Source: Algoriphagus litoralis
GTDB taxonomy: Bacteria > Bacteroidota > Bacteroidia > Cytophagales > Cyclobacteriaceae
Length of the DNA: 63,126 nucleotides
Direction: 5' to 3'
Assembly (NCBI RefSeq): GCF_003259255.1
Contig: NZ_QGOL01000023.1
Location: forward strand, 1-63,126
A program made the translations under genes and the position numbers. Of the stretch, positions 42,852 to 52,197 are shown piece by piece (positions within the stretch are counted from its first letter, which is position 1; each line of letters starts with the position of its first letter). The notes under the pieces were generated by a model that was given only the letters and a program-made list of their open reading frames with translations, made no database searches and was not told the origin of the DNA.

Positions 42852-45800
42852 TTACACCAATGTTTTAGCTTGTTCTTGTGATCTCTTTTGCAATACGGCT
42901 TTATAATCTCTAGGAATCACTTTGATAAACTGCTCCTTCATCTGATCCCATCCATCCAAAAACCGCTGTCCAAGGCCACTATTCGTGAGTTTTACGTGGC
43001 GCTTTAGGTAGGCTTTGATAGTGGCAAAGTCTTCTTCCTCCAGGATATCGATGTCTACCATTTCGGTATTGATCTCTGTGATGTAATCCTTGAGAACATA
43101 GGCTATTCCGCCACTCATCCCTGCTGCGAAGTTTCGACCGATTTCACCGAGGTTGATGACCAGTCCTCCAGTCATGTATTCACAACCGTGATCTCCGATT
43201 CCCTCGATGACTGTTTTCACTCCTGAATTTCTCACACAGAAACGTTCTCCACCTTTGCCGTTGATATAGGCCTCCCCTGAAGTGGCACCATAGAATGCCA
43301 CATTCCCGATGATGATATTTTCCTCTGGAACAAAACGTGCATTTCTGCTTGGATAGACGATTAGTTTTCCTCCTGAGAGTCCCTTACCGAAGTAATCATT
43401 CGCTTCTCCCTCCAGTTCGAAATTGACTCCTTTAGCTAAGAAGCCTCCAAAGGTCTGACCTGCAGATCCATGGAATTTGAAATGAACAGTATCTTCAGGT
43501 AATCCAACACCGCCGTAGATTTTAGAAATCTCATTAGAAAGCATCGCTCCGACCGAGCGATCGGTATTTTTGATCTGGAAATTGCCACTTGCAGGGATAG
43601 CTTGCTCTAGAGCTGGAGTTGCTGTTTTGATCAACTGCCGATCCAAGACTCTTTCGAGCTCAAACTCTTGATCGATTTGTTTGTGGATTCCTACATGATC
43701 GGGAACTTCCACTTTGTGGAAAATCGGCGATAAGTCCACTTTGTCCCATTTCCAGTGGTTCAAATGTCCCGTAGATTGGAGGACTTGGCTTTGACCGACC
43801 ATTTCGTCGACAGTCCTGAATCCAAGGGATGCCATAATCTCTCGTAGGTCCTGCACTAAGAACTTGAAGTAATTCACCACGTGCTCAGGATCTCCTGTAA
43901 ATAGTTTTCGAAGTTCAGGATCCTGCGTAGCAATGCCCACCGGACAAGTATTCAAGTGACACTTACGCATCATGATACAACCTTCAACCACCAAAGCTCC
44001 GGTAGCGATTCCCCATTCCTCGGCACCCAATAGTGTGGCGATTGCCAAATCCCTACCTGTTCTCAATTGTCCGTCAGTCTGTAAAACGACACGGCTTCTC
44101 AGGTTGTTTTTCACCAAAGTCTGATGTGCCTCAGACAGACCCAGTTCCCAAGGTAGGCCTGCATGTCGGATCGAGCTCAAGGGAGAAGCTCCTGTTCCCC
44201 CATCTGCACCAGAGATTAGAATCACATCAGCAGCGGCTTTGGCTACACCTGCAGCTACAGTACCGACTCCTGCTTGAGACACCAGTTTGACGTTGATTCG
44301 TGCGCTTCTGTTTGCGTTCTTCAAATCAAATATCAATTGCGCCAGATCCTCAATAGAGTAGATGTCGTGATGTGGAGGTGGAGAAATCAATCCCACCCCT
44401 GGGGTAGAATGCCGTACTCTTCCAATCCATTCGTCCACTTTGTGACCTGGAAGCTGTCCCCCTTCTCCGGGTTTCGCACCTTGCGCCATTTTAATCTGGA
44501 GCTCTGCAGCATTGGTCAGGTAATGACTGGTCACACCAAATCTACCTGAAGCCACCTGCTTGATTGCAGAGCGTTCCCAGTCACCATTTGGTTTTTTGTC
44601 GTAGCGCACTTCATCTTCACCCCCTTCTCCTGAATTGCTCTTTGCGCCAATTCGATTCATGGCGATGGCCAATGTGGTATGCGCTTCATGCGAAATCGAA
44701 CCAAAAGACATAGCTCCAGTCGCAAAACGCTTCATGATATTTTCTGCAGGTTCTACCTCCTCGATGGGAACACTGATTCGTTTTTTGAATTCAAAAAGAC
44801 CTCTTAAGGTCAGTGCATCTTTCGTCTGCTCGTTGATTTTGGCAGCAAATTTCTTGTAAAGTTCAAAATCACCAAGCCGTGTTGATTTCTGCAGCAGGTG
44901 GATGGTTTCAGGATTGAACATGTGTTTTTCACCACGCCTTTTCCACTGATAGACCCCACCTGTTTCCAATATTGGACTGGTGGTATCGTAGGCAGCATGA
45001 TGTCTGGTAAGGACTTCCTCAGCCAAATCGTCAAAGGATACCCCGCTTATTCTGGAAATGGTGCCTTTGAAGCAACGGTCAATTACTTCTGGTCCTAATC
45101 CGATGGCTTCAAATATCTGAGCACCCTGATACGACTGGAGGGTAGAAATACCCATTTTGGAAAGAACTTTCAAAAGACCTTTTCCAACCGCGTCTTGATA
45201 GTTTGAAAACAGAGTGCTTTGGTCTTTTACTTTTTTCAGTTGACCTTTTTCAAACATATCCAGTAGGCTTTCCAAGGCCAAGTAAGGATTGATGGCAGAT
45301 ACACCATAACCAATCGCAAGGGCAAAATGGTGAACCTCCCGGATATCTGCTGATTCCAGTACAAGGCCTGCTCGGGTTCGGATTTTCTTGATCACCAGAT
45401 GCTGGTGCACTGCCCCGATCGCCAAAAGAGATGGTATCGGTGCCATTTCCTCAGAGCTCATTCTATCAGAGATAATCAGCACATTCTTTCCTGCATATAC
45501 AGCCTCTTCGGCCTCCTTGCACAGCCTGTCCAAAGACTCAAGTAATCTCCCAGGCTTATGATCCGCCACAAAGTGGCCGTATAATTTTTGGGTTCGGTAA
45601 CCCAAATGTTCCATTCTGGTGATTTTCTCCAAGTCTTCATTTAGAAGCACTGGTTGAGAAATATGAATTTGCTTGGTATGCTGAGGACTTTCTTCCAAGA
45701 TATTATGTCCTTCACCGATTCGGGTAAACAGGGACATCACCAAACGCTCTCTAATTGGGTCAATTGGCGGATTACTTACCTGTGCAAATAGCTGCTTGAA

Positions 45801-47342
45801 ATAATTCGAGATATGCTGACTTTGCTTGGAAAGCACGGCGAGCGGTGTATCCGCACCCATCGATCCGATAGCCTCGTATCCCGTGTCTCCCATAGGCCCA
45901 AGTATTACCTTCTGCTCTTCTGAGGTGTATCCGAACACGGTTTGACACTTTTTGATATTCTCTGTAGAATAAGGATGGGAAAGCTCTTCAGGATCTGGGA
46001 CAAATCTGAGTTTTGTTCGCTGTTCATTGACCCACTTTTCATAAGGCTGTCGACTACAGATTTCACCTTTGACCTCTTCGTCGAAGAGTACACGACCTTT
46101 TTCAAGGTCAGCCCAAAGCATTCTGCCCGGACTTATCCTGCCTTTTTCAGTGATCGTGGCCTCTCGAATAGGCAATGCTCCTGCTTCTGAGGAAAGTACC
46201 AGACGATTGTCTTTTGTAATGAAATAACGAAGTGGCCGAAGTCCATTTCGGTCTAACGTTGCGCCTACTGATTTGCCATCAGTAAAAAGCAAAGCTGCAG
46301 GACCATCCCAAGGCTCAACGAGGGAGGCGTGGAATTTATAGAAAGCTTTTCTATCCCGATCCATCACTTGGTTATCCTGCCAAGCCTCAGGTACAAGCAT
46401 CATCATGGCGTGAGGCAAAGATCTACCGCTGAGCGTCAAGAGCTCAACCATAGCGTCAAGGTTGGCTGAATCTGAATTGAGCTTGTTGGTGATAGGCATG
46501 AGTTTGGCCAGTTCCTCATCACTGAAGAATTTGGATTTCATTAAGGCCTCCTTGGATTTCATCTTGTTGAGATTACCGCGAATGGTGTTTATTTCACCAT
46601 TGTGAGAGAGAAACCGAAAAGGCTGCGCAAGTCTCCAGTTTGGGAAGGTGTTGGTCGAAAACCTGGAGTGTACGATAGCAAAGGCTGACTCGATCCGAGG
46701 GTTTTGAAGATCTCTGTAAAAAGCTAGAACCTGATCTGTGCGTAGCTGCCCCTTATAAATAAGCGTCAGGCTGCTTAAACTCGCAAAATAGAAGGAATGA
46801 TTTACCCCTGGTATTTTAGTGTTGATTTCAGAGGTGGCAAAGTTTCGTAGGACATACAGTTTTCGCTCCAATTCGATTCCGGTCAGTCCATCTTTGTGGC
46901 TTACAAAAAGCTGCTCAATATTCGGCATCACTTCCAAAGCACCTGATCCAGGGATGGTTTCATCCACAGGTACTTCTCTATATCCGATGAGGTCGAAGCC
47001 CATCTCAGATATAAGTGAATTTAACATTTCTTTCGATCGGTGATAGAGCTGCTTATTCTTTGGGAAGAAAGTCATGCCCACACCATAGTAGCCCGGCTCA
47101 GGAAGATTGATTTCCGTACGTGCGGTGACGTCTTTCAGGAATTGATGAGGAACTTGAATAGAAATACCGGCTCCGTCTCCGGTTTTGGGATCAGACCCTC
47201 TACCGCCACGGTGCTCCATATTACTCAGCATATATAAGGCATCGCTGATGGTCTCATGAGTTGGGATGTTGCTCAAATCGACCACCGCACCAATACCGCA
47301 GGAGTCATGCTCAAACTCCGATCGATACAAACCTTCTTGCAT
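42852..47342 (-). CDS. gltB: Glutamate synthase large subunit
   Basis: Large subunit of 1,496 residues that transfers the amide of glutamine to 2-oxoglutarate. Layout: a class II amidotransferase domain starting at the nucleophile in DSCGIGAVVDL (Cys at about residue 14, exposed by removal of a short propeptide), a central domain, an FMN domain with MSFGSISHEAHTTLA and SGEGGED (about 870-905), the [3Fe-4S] motif CHLNTCPVGIA (about 1125), and a GxGxG beta-helix (GANDYFGKGLSGG onwards). I start at MQEGLYRSEF; an in-frame ATG 11 codons up is also possible, but the nearer one gives a normal propeptide. Confidence 0.95.
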   Translation of the reverse strand: MQEGLYRSEFEHDSCGIGAVVDLSNIPTHETISDALYMLSNMEHRGGRGSDPKTGDGAGISIQVPHQFLKDVTARTEINLPEPGYYGVGMTFFPKNKQLYHRSKEMLNSLISEMGFDLIGYREVPVDETIPGSGALEVMPNIEQLFVSHKDGLTGIELERKLYVLRNFATSEINTKIPGVNHSFYFASLSSLTLIYKGQLRTDQVLAFYRDLQNPRIESAFAIVHSRFSTNTFPNWRLAQPFRFLSHNGEINTIRGNLNKMKSKEALMKSKFFSDEELAKLMPITNKLNSDSANLDAMVELLTLSGRSLPHAMMMLVPEAWQDNQVMDRDRKAFYKFHASLVEPWDGPAALLFTDGKSVGATLDRNGLRPLRYFITKDNRLVLSSEAGALPIREATITEKGRISPGRMLWADLEKGRVLFDEEVKGEICSRQPYEKWVNEQRTKLRFVPDPEELSHPYSTENIKKCQTVFGYTSEEQKVILGPMGDTGYEAIGSMGADTPLAVLSKQSQHISNYFKQLFAQVSNPPIDPIRERLVMSLFTRIGEGHNILEESPQHTKQIHISQPVLLNEDLEKITRMEHLGYRTQKLYGHFVADHKPGRLLESLDRLCKEAEEAVYAGKNVLIISDRMSSEEMAPIPSLLAIGAVHQHLVIKKIRTRAGLVLESADIREVHHFALAIGYGVSAINPYLALESLLDMFEKGQLKKVKDQSTLFSNYQDAVGKGLLKVLSKMGISTLQSYQGAQIFEAIGLGPEVIDRCFKGTISRISGVSFDDLAEEVLTRHHAAYDTTSPILETGGVYQWKRRGEKHMFNPETIHLLQKSTRLGDFELYKKFAAKINEQTKDALTLRGLFEFKKRISVPIEEVEPAENIMKRFATGAMSFGSISHEAHTTLAIAMNRIGAKSNSGEGGEDEVRYDKKPNGDWERSAIKQVASGRFGVTSHYLTNAAELQIKMAQGAKPGEGGQLPGHKVDEWIGRVRHSTPGVGLISPPPHHDIYSIEDLAQLIFDLKNANRSARINVKLVSQAGVGTVAAGVAKAAADVILISGADGGTGASPLSSIRHAGLPWELGLSEAHQTLVKNNLRSRVVLQTDGQLRTGRDLAIATLLGAEEWGIATGALVVEGCIMMRKCHLNTCPVGIATQDPELRKLFTGDPEHVVNYFKFLVQDLREIMASLGFRTVDEMVGQSQVLQSTGHLNHWKWDKVDLSPIFHKVEVPDHVGIHKQIDQEFELERVLDRQLIKTATPALEQAIPASGNFQIKNTDRSVGAMLSNEISKIYGGVGLPEDTVHFKFHGSAGQTFGGFLAKGVNFELEGEANDYFGKGLSGGKLIVYPSRNARFVPEENIIIGNVAFYGATSGEAYINGKGGERFCVRNSGVKTVIEGIGDHGCEYMTGGLVINLGEIGRNFAAGMSGGIAYVLKDYITEINTEMVDIDILEEEDFATIKAYLKRHVKLTNSGLGQRFLDGWDQMKEQFIKVIPRDYKAVLQKRSQEQAKTLV

Positions 47343-47733
47343 TCTTATTTGATTTAATAGGTTCAAAATTTCCAAAAATTACAAAAAAAAATTCTTTTGT
47401 TAAAATTAAGGCAAAAAACGGGGGGTTATTGTGAAGTATTATTGATAAAAACAGACATTATTAAATTTTCAGCAAAATTAATTTGGGTGCTATTTAGGCT
47501 AAAAATGAAAATTATTTCATGCAATTATTCCCATTTATATATTTTTTGGAACCAGTTTTTTATAAAAACGTGTGAAAAACGCATAATCTGGTTTTTTTAA
47601 AAAAAAATGAAATTTTTTGAAGATTTTTATTTCAGGAAATGAAACCGGATAGCGGGCTTTAAATATGAAAATCAGAAAAACAAAATATAATTCTGAAAAA
47701 TGATAAAAATACGAAATAAGCTGAAAATGAAAA
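47343..47733. other. AT-rich spacer between gltB and gldE
   Basis: About 390 bp, very AT-rich with many A and T runs (for example A9 near 47382 and A9 near 47600). Both flanking genes are on the minus strand, so it holds the gltB promoter and the end of the gldE transcript. I see no exact TAnnTTTG box and no strong hairpin. A short open frame (47397-47600) has low-complexity content and is not called. Confidence 0.5.
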
Positions 47734-49083
47734 TTAGTCTGTAAAAGGAGCGGTACTGTCTTTTTCCCCTTTGTTAAAGTAGACTTTGACTTTTTTGATT
47801 TTCCGTGCGTCTACTGCCAAAACCGTAAACTCAAAATCTTCAAATTGAATTTTAGTGCCATTCTTCGGCAATTTGGAGTTTAACTCGAGGAGCAAGCCCC
47901 CAAGCGATTCGCTTTCCCCTTTTACTTCTTCAAAGAGCTGCGAGTCAATTTCCAGTTTTTTGCAGAAATCATTCAGGGAGACTTTTCCCTCAAAAACAAA
48001 GGTGTTCGTATCGATTTCCTGAAAGAATATATCGTTGGTGTCGTCAAATTCATCATTGATTTCCCCAATGATTTCCTCAATTAAATCCTCTAAAGTCACC
48101 AAGCCAGAGGTGCCTCCGTATTCGTCCACAACGATGGCCATATGCACCCGCATTTTTTGAAAGTCCTTTAATAAGGCATCTACCTTTTTGGTCTCTGGAA
48201 CGAAGAAGCTGTTTCGAATTAAATCTTTCCAGGCAAAATCCTCATCCTTTTCAATGAAGGGTAGCAAATCCTTTATGTATAACACCCCAAGGATATTGTC
48301 GATGGTTTCTTCAAATACAGGGATTCTGGAATAGCCACTTTTATTGATTTTGTCCATCAACTCGTGAAAGTCCATTTCCACGTCTATAGCTGTGATGTCC
48401 ATTCTACTGCGCATCACTTGCTTCACAGTAAGTGTTCCAAAATTCACGATGCCTTTGAGGATGTCTTTTTCCTCCTCTGGAGTGTCTTCAGTGGTCAGTT
48501 CGAGTGCTTGGTTGAGTTCGTCTACCGATAACGAATATCCTTTTTGTTCCACTCGCTTTTCGATGAGGTTGCTGAAAGACATCAGAAACCAAGAAAATGG
48601 CTTTAGAATAGAAGAGAAAAAACTAAGGATAGGAGCCAGAGAAAGAGCGAAAGATATTCTGGCTTGATTGGCGTATACTTTGGGGACGATTTCTCCAAAG
48701 AAAACGATGGCAAAAGTGATTCCAACTGTTTGAACCAAAATAACCACTATTCCGGTGGCATTCATTCCGAACAATGACCAAGTAACAAAGGTGGTCAGCG
48801 TGACAATCCCGATGTTTATAAGATTATTGAGGATAAGAATTGTGCTCAATAATTTTTTGGGATTTGCCAGTAGATTGGCTACTTGTCTACCTTTATTCGG
48901 TTCAGATTCCTGAAGTGAAACGATCTCCTCGTTAGTCAGTGAAAAAAAGGCAACTTCAGAACCTGAAGCTAACGCAGACCCAATCAATAGAAGTACTAAT
49001 AATAATCCATTGAAAAAGAAATAACTAAATGATGGCTCGATAATCTGTGCGATCAGATAGTAACTCGGATAGGGGTCGTCCAT
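47734..49083 (-). CDS. gldE: GldE: CNNM/CorC-type membrane protein with CBS pair
   Basis: Membrane protein of 449 residues. A DUF21/CNNM domain with about four helices (about 18-165: GSALASGSEVAFFSLTNEE and NPKKLLSTILILNNLIN) is followed by two CBS domains (about 215-345, VMRSRMDITAIDVE, MAIVVDEYGGTSGLVTLEDLIEEIIGEI) and a CorC/HlyC C-terminal domain. Related proteins handle Mg2+/Co2+. The order mutY-ssb-gldE is that described for gldE in Flavobacterium johnsoniae, where gldD follows; here no gldD comes next. The gliding role is an inference from synteny and family. Confidence 0.85.
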   Translation of the reverse strand: MDDPYPSYYLIAQIIEPSFSYFFFNGLLLVLLLIGSALASGSEVAFFSLTNEEIVSLQESEPNKGRQVANLLANPKKLLSTILILNNLINIGIVTLTTFVTWSLFGMNATGIVVILVQTVGITFAIVFFGEIVPKVYANQARISFALSLAPILSFFSSILKPFSWFLMSFSNLIEKRVEQKGYSLSVDELNQALELTTEDTPEEEKDILKGIVNFGTLTVKQVMRSRMDITAIDVEMDFHELMDKINKSGYSRIPVFEETIDNILGVLYIKDLLPFIEKDEDFAWKDLIRNSFFVPETKKVDALLKDFQKMRVHMAIVVDEYGGTSGLVTLEDLIEEIIGEINDEFDDTNDIFFQEIDTNTFVFEGKVSLNDFCKKLEIDSQLFEEVKGESESLGGLLLELNSKLPKNGTKIQFEDFEFTVLAVDARKIKKVKVYFNKGEKDSTAPFTD

Positions 49084-49156
49084 GTAGGCGAGAGGATGTT
49101 CGTGACAAAATTAAGCAATTCCCCTGAAAATCAACTTCAGGGGAATAGACAATCAA

Positions 49157-49615
49157 TTAAAATGGCAAATCATCGTCCGTATCATCCAATACCAGATCCG
49201 GTGCAGAATTGGTGTTGGCCATGGCTGGTTTCTGATTGGAGCTTGGAGTTGCGGCTGAAGGCTGGCTGGAACCCATACCTTCAGGTTTGCCTCCGAGCAT
49301 GGTGAAGCTGAGAACTCTGATTTTGGTCCGATATCTATTTTGTCCCTGCTCATCCTGCCAAGTATCGGTTTTGATTTTCCCTTCTACGTAGATCTGAGAT
49401 CCTTTTTTTAAGTATTGCTCAGCGATTTTGGCCTGACCGTCCCACATTTCAAGATCATGCCATTCAGTTTGATCCACTCGGTTGCCACTGCGGTCCTTAT
49501 ACGATTCTGTGGTTGCCAGCCTTAGTTTGGCTACAACTTTTTCTCCTTCCAGGTACTTTACTTCGGGATCAGCCCCTAGATTACCTACTAAAATCACTTT
49601 GTTTACTCCTGCCAT
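49157..49615 (-). CDS. ssb: Single-stranded DNA-binding protein
   Basis: OB-fold protein of 152 residues that coats single-stranded DNA in replication and repair. It starts AGVNKVILVGNLGADPEVKY and contains WHDLEMWDGQAKIAEQYLKKGSQIYVEG (about 53-80). The linker is low-complexity (PSAATPSSNQKPAM), and the tail ends in the acidic DDTDDDLPF, the signature that recruits partner proteins. It lies between mutY and gldE on the same strand. Confidence 0.96.
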   Translation of the reverse strand: MAGVNKVILVGNLGADPEVKYLEGEKVVAKLRLATTESYKDRSGNRVDQTEWHDLEMWDGQAKIAEQYLKKGSQIYVEGKIKTDTWQDEQGQNRYRTKIRVLSFTMLGGKPEGMGSSQPSAATPSSNQKPAMANTNSAPDLVLDDTDDDLPF

Positions 49616-49659
49616 AATTGTGTTTGTTTAGGTTGAAAAATTGAAAGACATGAAGTTAC

Positions 49660-50712
49660 TCAAATCCCCTGATCGTTCAAAAAATTGACGATCAATTTGG
49701 GTTTAGCCAAATACTCGATTTCATTTTCTGCTACCAATAGATAGCCCTCATCTTCACACCATTGTGATAGTTCCGGGTACTTTTCGAGGGGGATATCGAG
49801 TTTGGAAAAACTTGCATTCAGTTTTTGATGCGACAAAAGGTGTCGGTATTTTTTTTGAAAAATCTGCGGCTCTTCGGAAGTAGGGAGGTTTAACTTCATT
49901 AGGTCTTCTTCAAGAGGGAAATCATGGAGTCCTTCCCAGATATCTCCGGATTTTCGCTTATTCCAGACATAGTCCTGACCGCATTGGATCACATAATAAT
50001 GGAGATTTCTCTCCTTTACTTTTGTTTTGTTGATTTTGACGGGCAGTTCTTTGACCAGTCCTTTTTGAAAGGCAAAACAAGTAGCTTGAAGAGGGCAATT
50101 GCTGCAGTCTGGATTTTTTGGCACACACAGTCTAGCCCCAAAATCCATCATTGCCTGATTAAATTCACCAGGATTAGATGGTGGAATGAGCTGGTTTGCC
50201 AAGGATTCAAACTCTTTTTTGGCTTTGCCAGTAGCAATGTCCATGTGGATACCGAAGTATCTGGCCAAAACACGGAAGACATTTCCATCGACCACGGCCT
50301 TGGCCTCTCCGTATGCAAAACTTGCTATTGCGGCGGCAGTGTAGCTTCCTACTCCTTTTAGTTTGAGTAAGCTCTCGTAATTGTCCGGAAACCTTCCTCC
50401 AAGCTCATTCCATATGTATTTGGCGCAGCTGTGGAGATTTCTGGCACGACTGTAATATCCCAAACCCTGCCATAGCCGCAAGACTTCCGACTCTGGTGCC
50501 AAGGCTAGGTCTTTTACCGAAGGATAAGTTTCTGAAAAAGCATAATAATAAGGTAATCCCTGGGCCACACGAGTCTGCTGCAAAATGATTTCTGAAAGCC
50601 AAATTTTATAGGGATCAGAGACTCCTCTCCATGGAAGTTCTCTGGGATTTGATCGATACCAAGAAATTATTTGTGAGGAAAAAGCTTGATATTCAGTGGT
50701 TTTATGGTTCAT
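49660..50712 (-). CDS. mutY: Adenine DNA glycosylase MutY
   Basis: Repair glycosylase of 350 residues that removes adenine mispaired with 8-oxoguanine. It has the helix-hairpin-helix LLKLKGVGSYTAAAIASFAYGE (about 111-132), the catalytic Asp in KAVVDGNVFRVLARYF, a [4Fe-4S] cluster CVPKNPDCSNCPLQATC (about 196-212) and a C-terminal NUDIX-like 8-oxoG recognition domain (about 230-340). First gene of the mutY-ssb-gldE unit, divergent from HU. Confidence 0.95.
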   Translation of the reverse strand: MNHKTTEYQAFSSQIISWYRSNPRELPWRGVSDPYKIWLSEIILQQTRVAQGLPYYYAFSETYPSVKDLALAPESEVLRLWQGLGYYSRARNLHSCAKYIWNELGGRFPDNYESLLKLKGVGSYTAAAIASFAYGEAKAVVDGNVFRVLARYFGIHMDIATGKAKKEFESLANQLIPPSNPGEFNQAMMDFGARLCVPKNPDCSNCPLQATCFAFQKGLVKELPVKINKTKVKERNLHYYVIQCGQDYVWNKRKSGDIWEGLHDFPLEEDLMKLNLPTSEEPQIFQKKYRHLLSHQKLNASFSKLDIPLEKYPELSQWCEDEGYLLVAENEIEYLAKPKLIVNFLNDQGI

Positions 50713-50783
50713 TCTTATGAATTATTTCTGGTGCAAACCAAGGTAATTTTTTTGAATATGTTTTTTAATTGCGTTGGTTCTCG

Positions 50784-50791
50784 TACATTTG
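50784..50791 (+). promoter_or_regulatory. -7 box of the HU-family gene promoter
   Basis: TACATTTG, inside GTACATTTGCA, is an exact match to the Bacteroidota -7 motif TAnnTTTG and lies 66 bp before the HU start. The -33 TTTG is not at the normal distance. Confidence 0.6.
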
Positions 50792-50857
50792 CAGTCCCAA
50801 AAACACTTGGTTAATAGGTTGTTAAGCTTATTTCGTAATTTCTAAATTAAAAACACT

Positions 50858-51166
50858 GTGACAAAAGCAGAAGTAATCACCAAGATTTCAGACAAAACAG
50901 GAATCCAAAAGGATGATGTGACACAAGCCGTTGAGGCATTCTTCAAGGTTGTGAAGGATTCCATGGCAGACGGAGAAAACATTTACGTGAGAGGTTTTGG
51001 CAGCTTTATCAATAAGAAAAGAGCTAAGAAAATCGCCCGAAATATCTCCAAAAATACAGCTATCGTTATTGACGAGCACTACATTCCGGCTTTCAAGCCT
51101 TCTAAAGTGTTTATCGAGAAGATCAAAAACAGCAAGAAGATCAAAGAATTGGCTCCTCAAGACTAA
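50858..51166 (+). CDS. HU/IHF-family DNA-binding protein
   Basis: Nucleoid protein of 102 residues that bends DNA. It starts at GTG with (M)TKAEVITKISDKTGI and keeps the family pieces AVEAFFKVVKDSMADGENIYVRGFGSF (about 26-52) and a basic arm (KKRAKKIARNISKNT) before FKPSKVFIEKI. It opens the HU-TPR-rng gene row. HU and IHF are not separable from this sequence. Confidence 0.93.
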   Translation: MTKAEVITKISDKTGIQKDDVTQAVEAFFKVVKDSMADGENIYVRGFGSFINKKRAKKIARNISKNTAIVIDEHYIPAFKPSKVFIEKIKNSKKIKELAPQD

Positions 51167-51184
51167 GTCTAGAGCTAAATTGAA

Positions 51185-52012
51185 ATGAAAAAATCTCAGC
51201 TCATTCTCATCATTTTAGGAATCGTCACGGTTGCGGGATTGTATGCATTGCCAAAGGTCGTTGTAGACAATGAAGCAGGCACTACAACAGTCTCGGATCC
51301 TAATGCAGCAGAAACAACTGCTGCCGATGTGACTGAAATGCATGAGAATGAGCTTTCTTCTGACAATCGCTCCCAAGCTGATGAGTTGAAGTCAACCCTC
51401 AACTCAGGAGGTGAATCTTCCCAGCGAATCGAAGCCGCCAAAAATTTGGCTAAAATTTATCAAAAGGAAGGTTTGTTTGACAGCGCTGCCTATTATTTGG
51501 GAGAAGCTGTTGAACTCAATCCTACTGATTTGGGGTTGATTGAAGATGCAGGTAAAGCCTACTACGAAGCCTTTTCATTTGCTTTGGACAAAACCAAGGT
51601 GGAGAATTTGGCAGCGTCGACGAGGACTTACCTCAATCAGGTTTTGGAAAAAGATCCAAGCCGGTTGGATTTGAAAACCAAAGTGGCTATGACTTATGTA
51701 TCTTCGGCCAATCCAATGCAGGGGATCTCGATGATGCGGGAAATTCTCGAAGCGGATCCACAAAACGAGGATGGGCTGTTCAACATGGGAATTCTGTCCA
51801 TGCAATCCGGACAATACAAAAAAGCCGCCGAGCGATTTGAGGAATTGGTCAAATACCATCCAGACAATCTCCAAGGTCAATTTTACCTTGCGGTGAGTTA
51901 TTTTGAGTCCAACGAAAAGAATAAAGCAAAAGCTCAGTTTGAGGAAGTAAAGAAGATAACACAGGATCCTATGATTCTGGAGAGTGTTCAGAGCTACCTT
52001 GACAGGCTATAA
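51185..52012 (+). CDS. TPR-repeat protein, membrane-anchored
   Basis: Protein of 275 residues. It has one N-terminal hydrophobic segment (about 6-23), then a low-complexity Thr/Asp/Glu-rich linker, then about five tetratricopeptide repeats (about 85-270; for example AKIYQKEGLFDSAAYYLGEAVELNPTD and MGILSMQSGQYKKAAERFEELVKYHPDN). It is probably a scaffold facing the periplasm. Found between HU and the small basic protein/rng genes in an arrangement I recognise from other Bacteroidota; the role is unknown. Confidence 0.85.
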   Translation: MKKSQLILIILGIVTVAGLYALPKVVVDNEAGTTTVSDPNAAETTAADVTEMHENELSSDNRSQADELKSTLNSGGESSQRIEAAKNLAKIYQKEGLFDSAAYYLGEAVELNPTDLGLIEDAGKAYYEAFSFALDKTKVENLAASTRTYLNQVLEKDPSRLDLKTKVAMTYVSSANPMQGISMMREILEADPQNEDGLFNMGILSMQSGQYKKAAERFEELVKYHPDNLQGQFYLAVSYFESNEKNKAKAQFEEVKKITQDPMILESVQSYLDRL

Positions 52013-52044
52013 ATTATCAGTATAAACCTTAAATTCTAAAAACT

Positions 52045-52134
52045 ATGCCTTGCGGTAAGAAAAGAAAAAGACATAAGATCGCTACGCACAAGCGTAAGAA
52101 AAGACTAAGAAAAAACAGACATAAGAAGAAGTAA
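52045..52134 (+). CDS. Tiny basic COX24/AURKAIP1-type protein
   Basis: A 29-residue, highly basic protein (MPCGKKRKRHKIATHKRKKR..., ending in KNRHKKK); 18 of 29 residues are Lys, Arg or His. It matches the very short COX24/AURKAIP1-domain proteins annotated across Bacteroidota; the mitochondrial relative mS38 is a ribosomal protein, so a ribosome-associated role is plausible, although not shown here. Its place just upstream of rng is the one I expect. Its stop codon lies at the tip of a hairpin. Confidence 0.8.
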   Translation: MPCGKKRKRHKIATHKRKKRLRKNRHKKK

Positions 52135-52158
52135 TACACTTCTTCTTTTCCTGTTTTT
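52123..52158 (+). terminator. Hairpin over the stop codon of the tiny basic gene
   Basis: Perfect 10-bp inverted repeat AAGAAGAAGT / ACTTCTTCTT with loop AATAC, followed by TTCCTGTTTTT. The stop codon spans stem and loop. Low GC makes it a weak or translation-sensitive terminator between the small gene and rng. Confidence 0.6.
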
Positions 52159-52197
52159 AGCAAAACAACACGTTCATTTACATTATAAGACCAAATT

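Noticed and set aside
47397..47600. 67-codon frame in the gltB-gldE spacer
   Set aside because: Extremely AT-rich, rich in Ile/Lys/Phe, without motif or start signal; the spacer probably just carries the gltB promoter.
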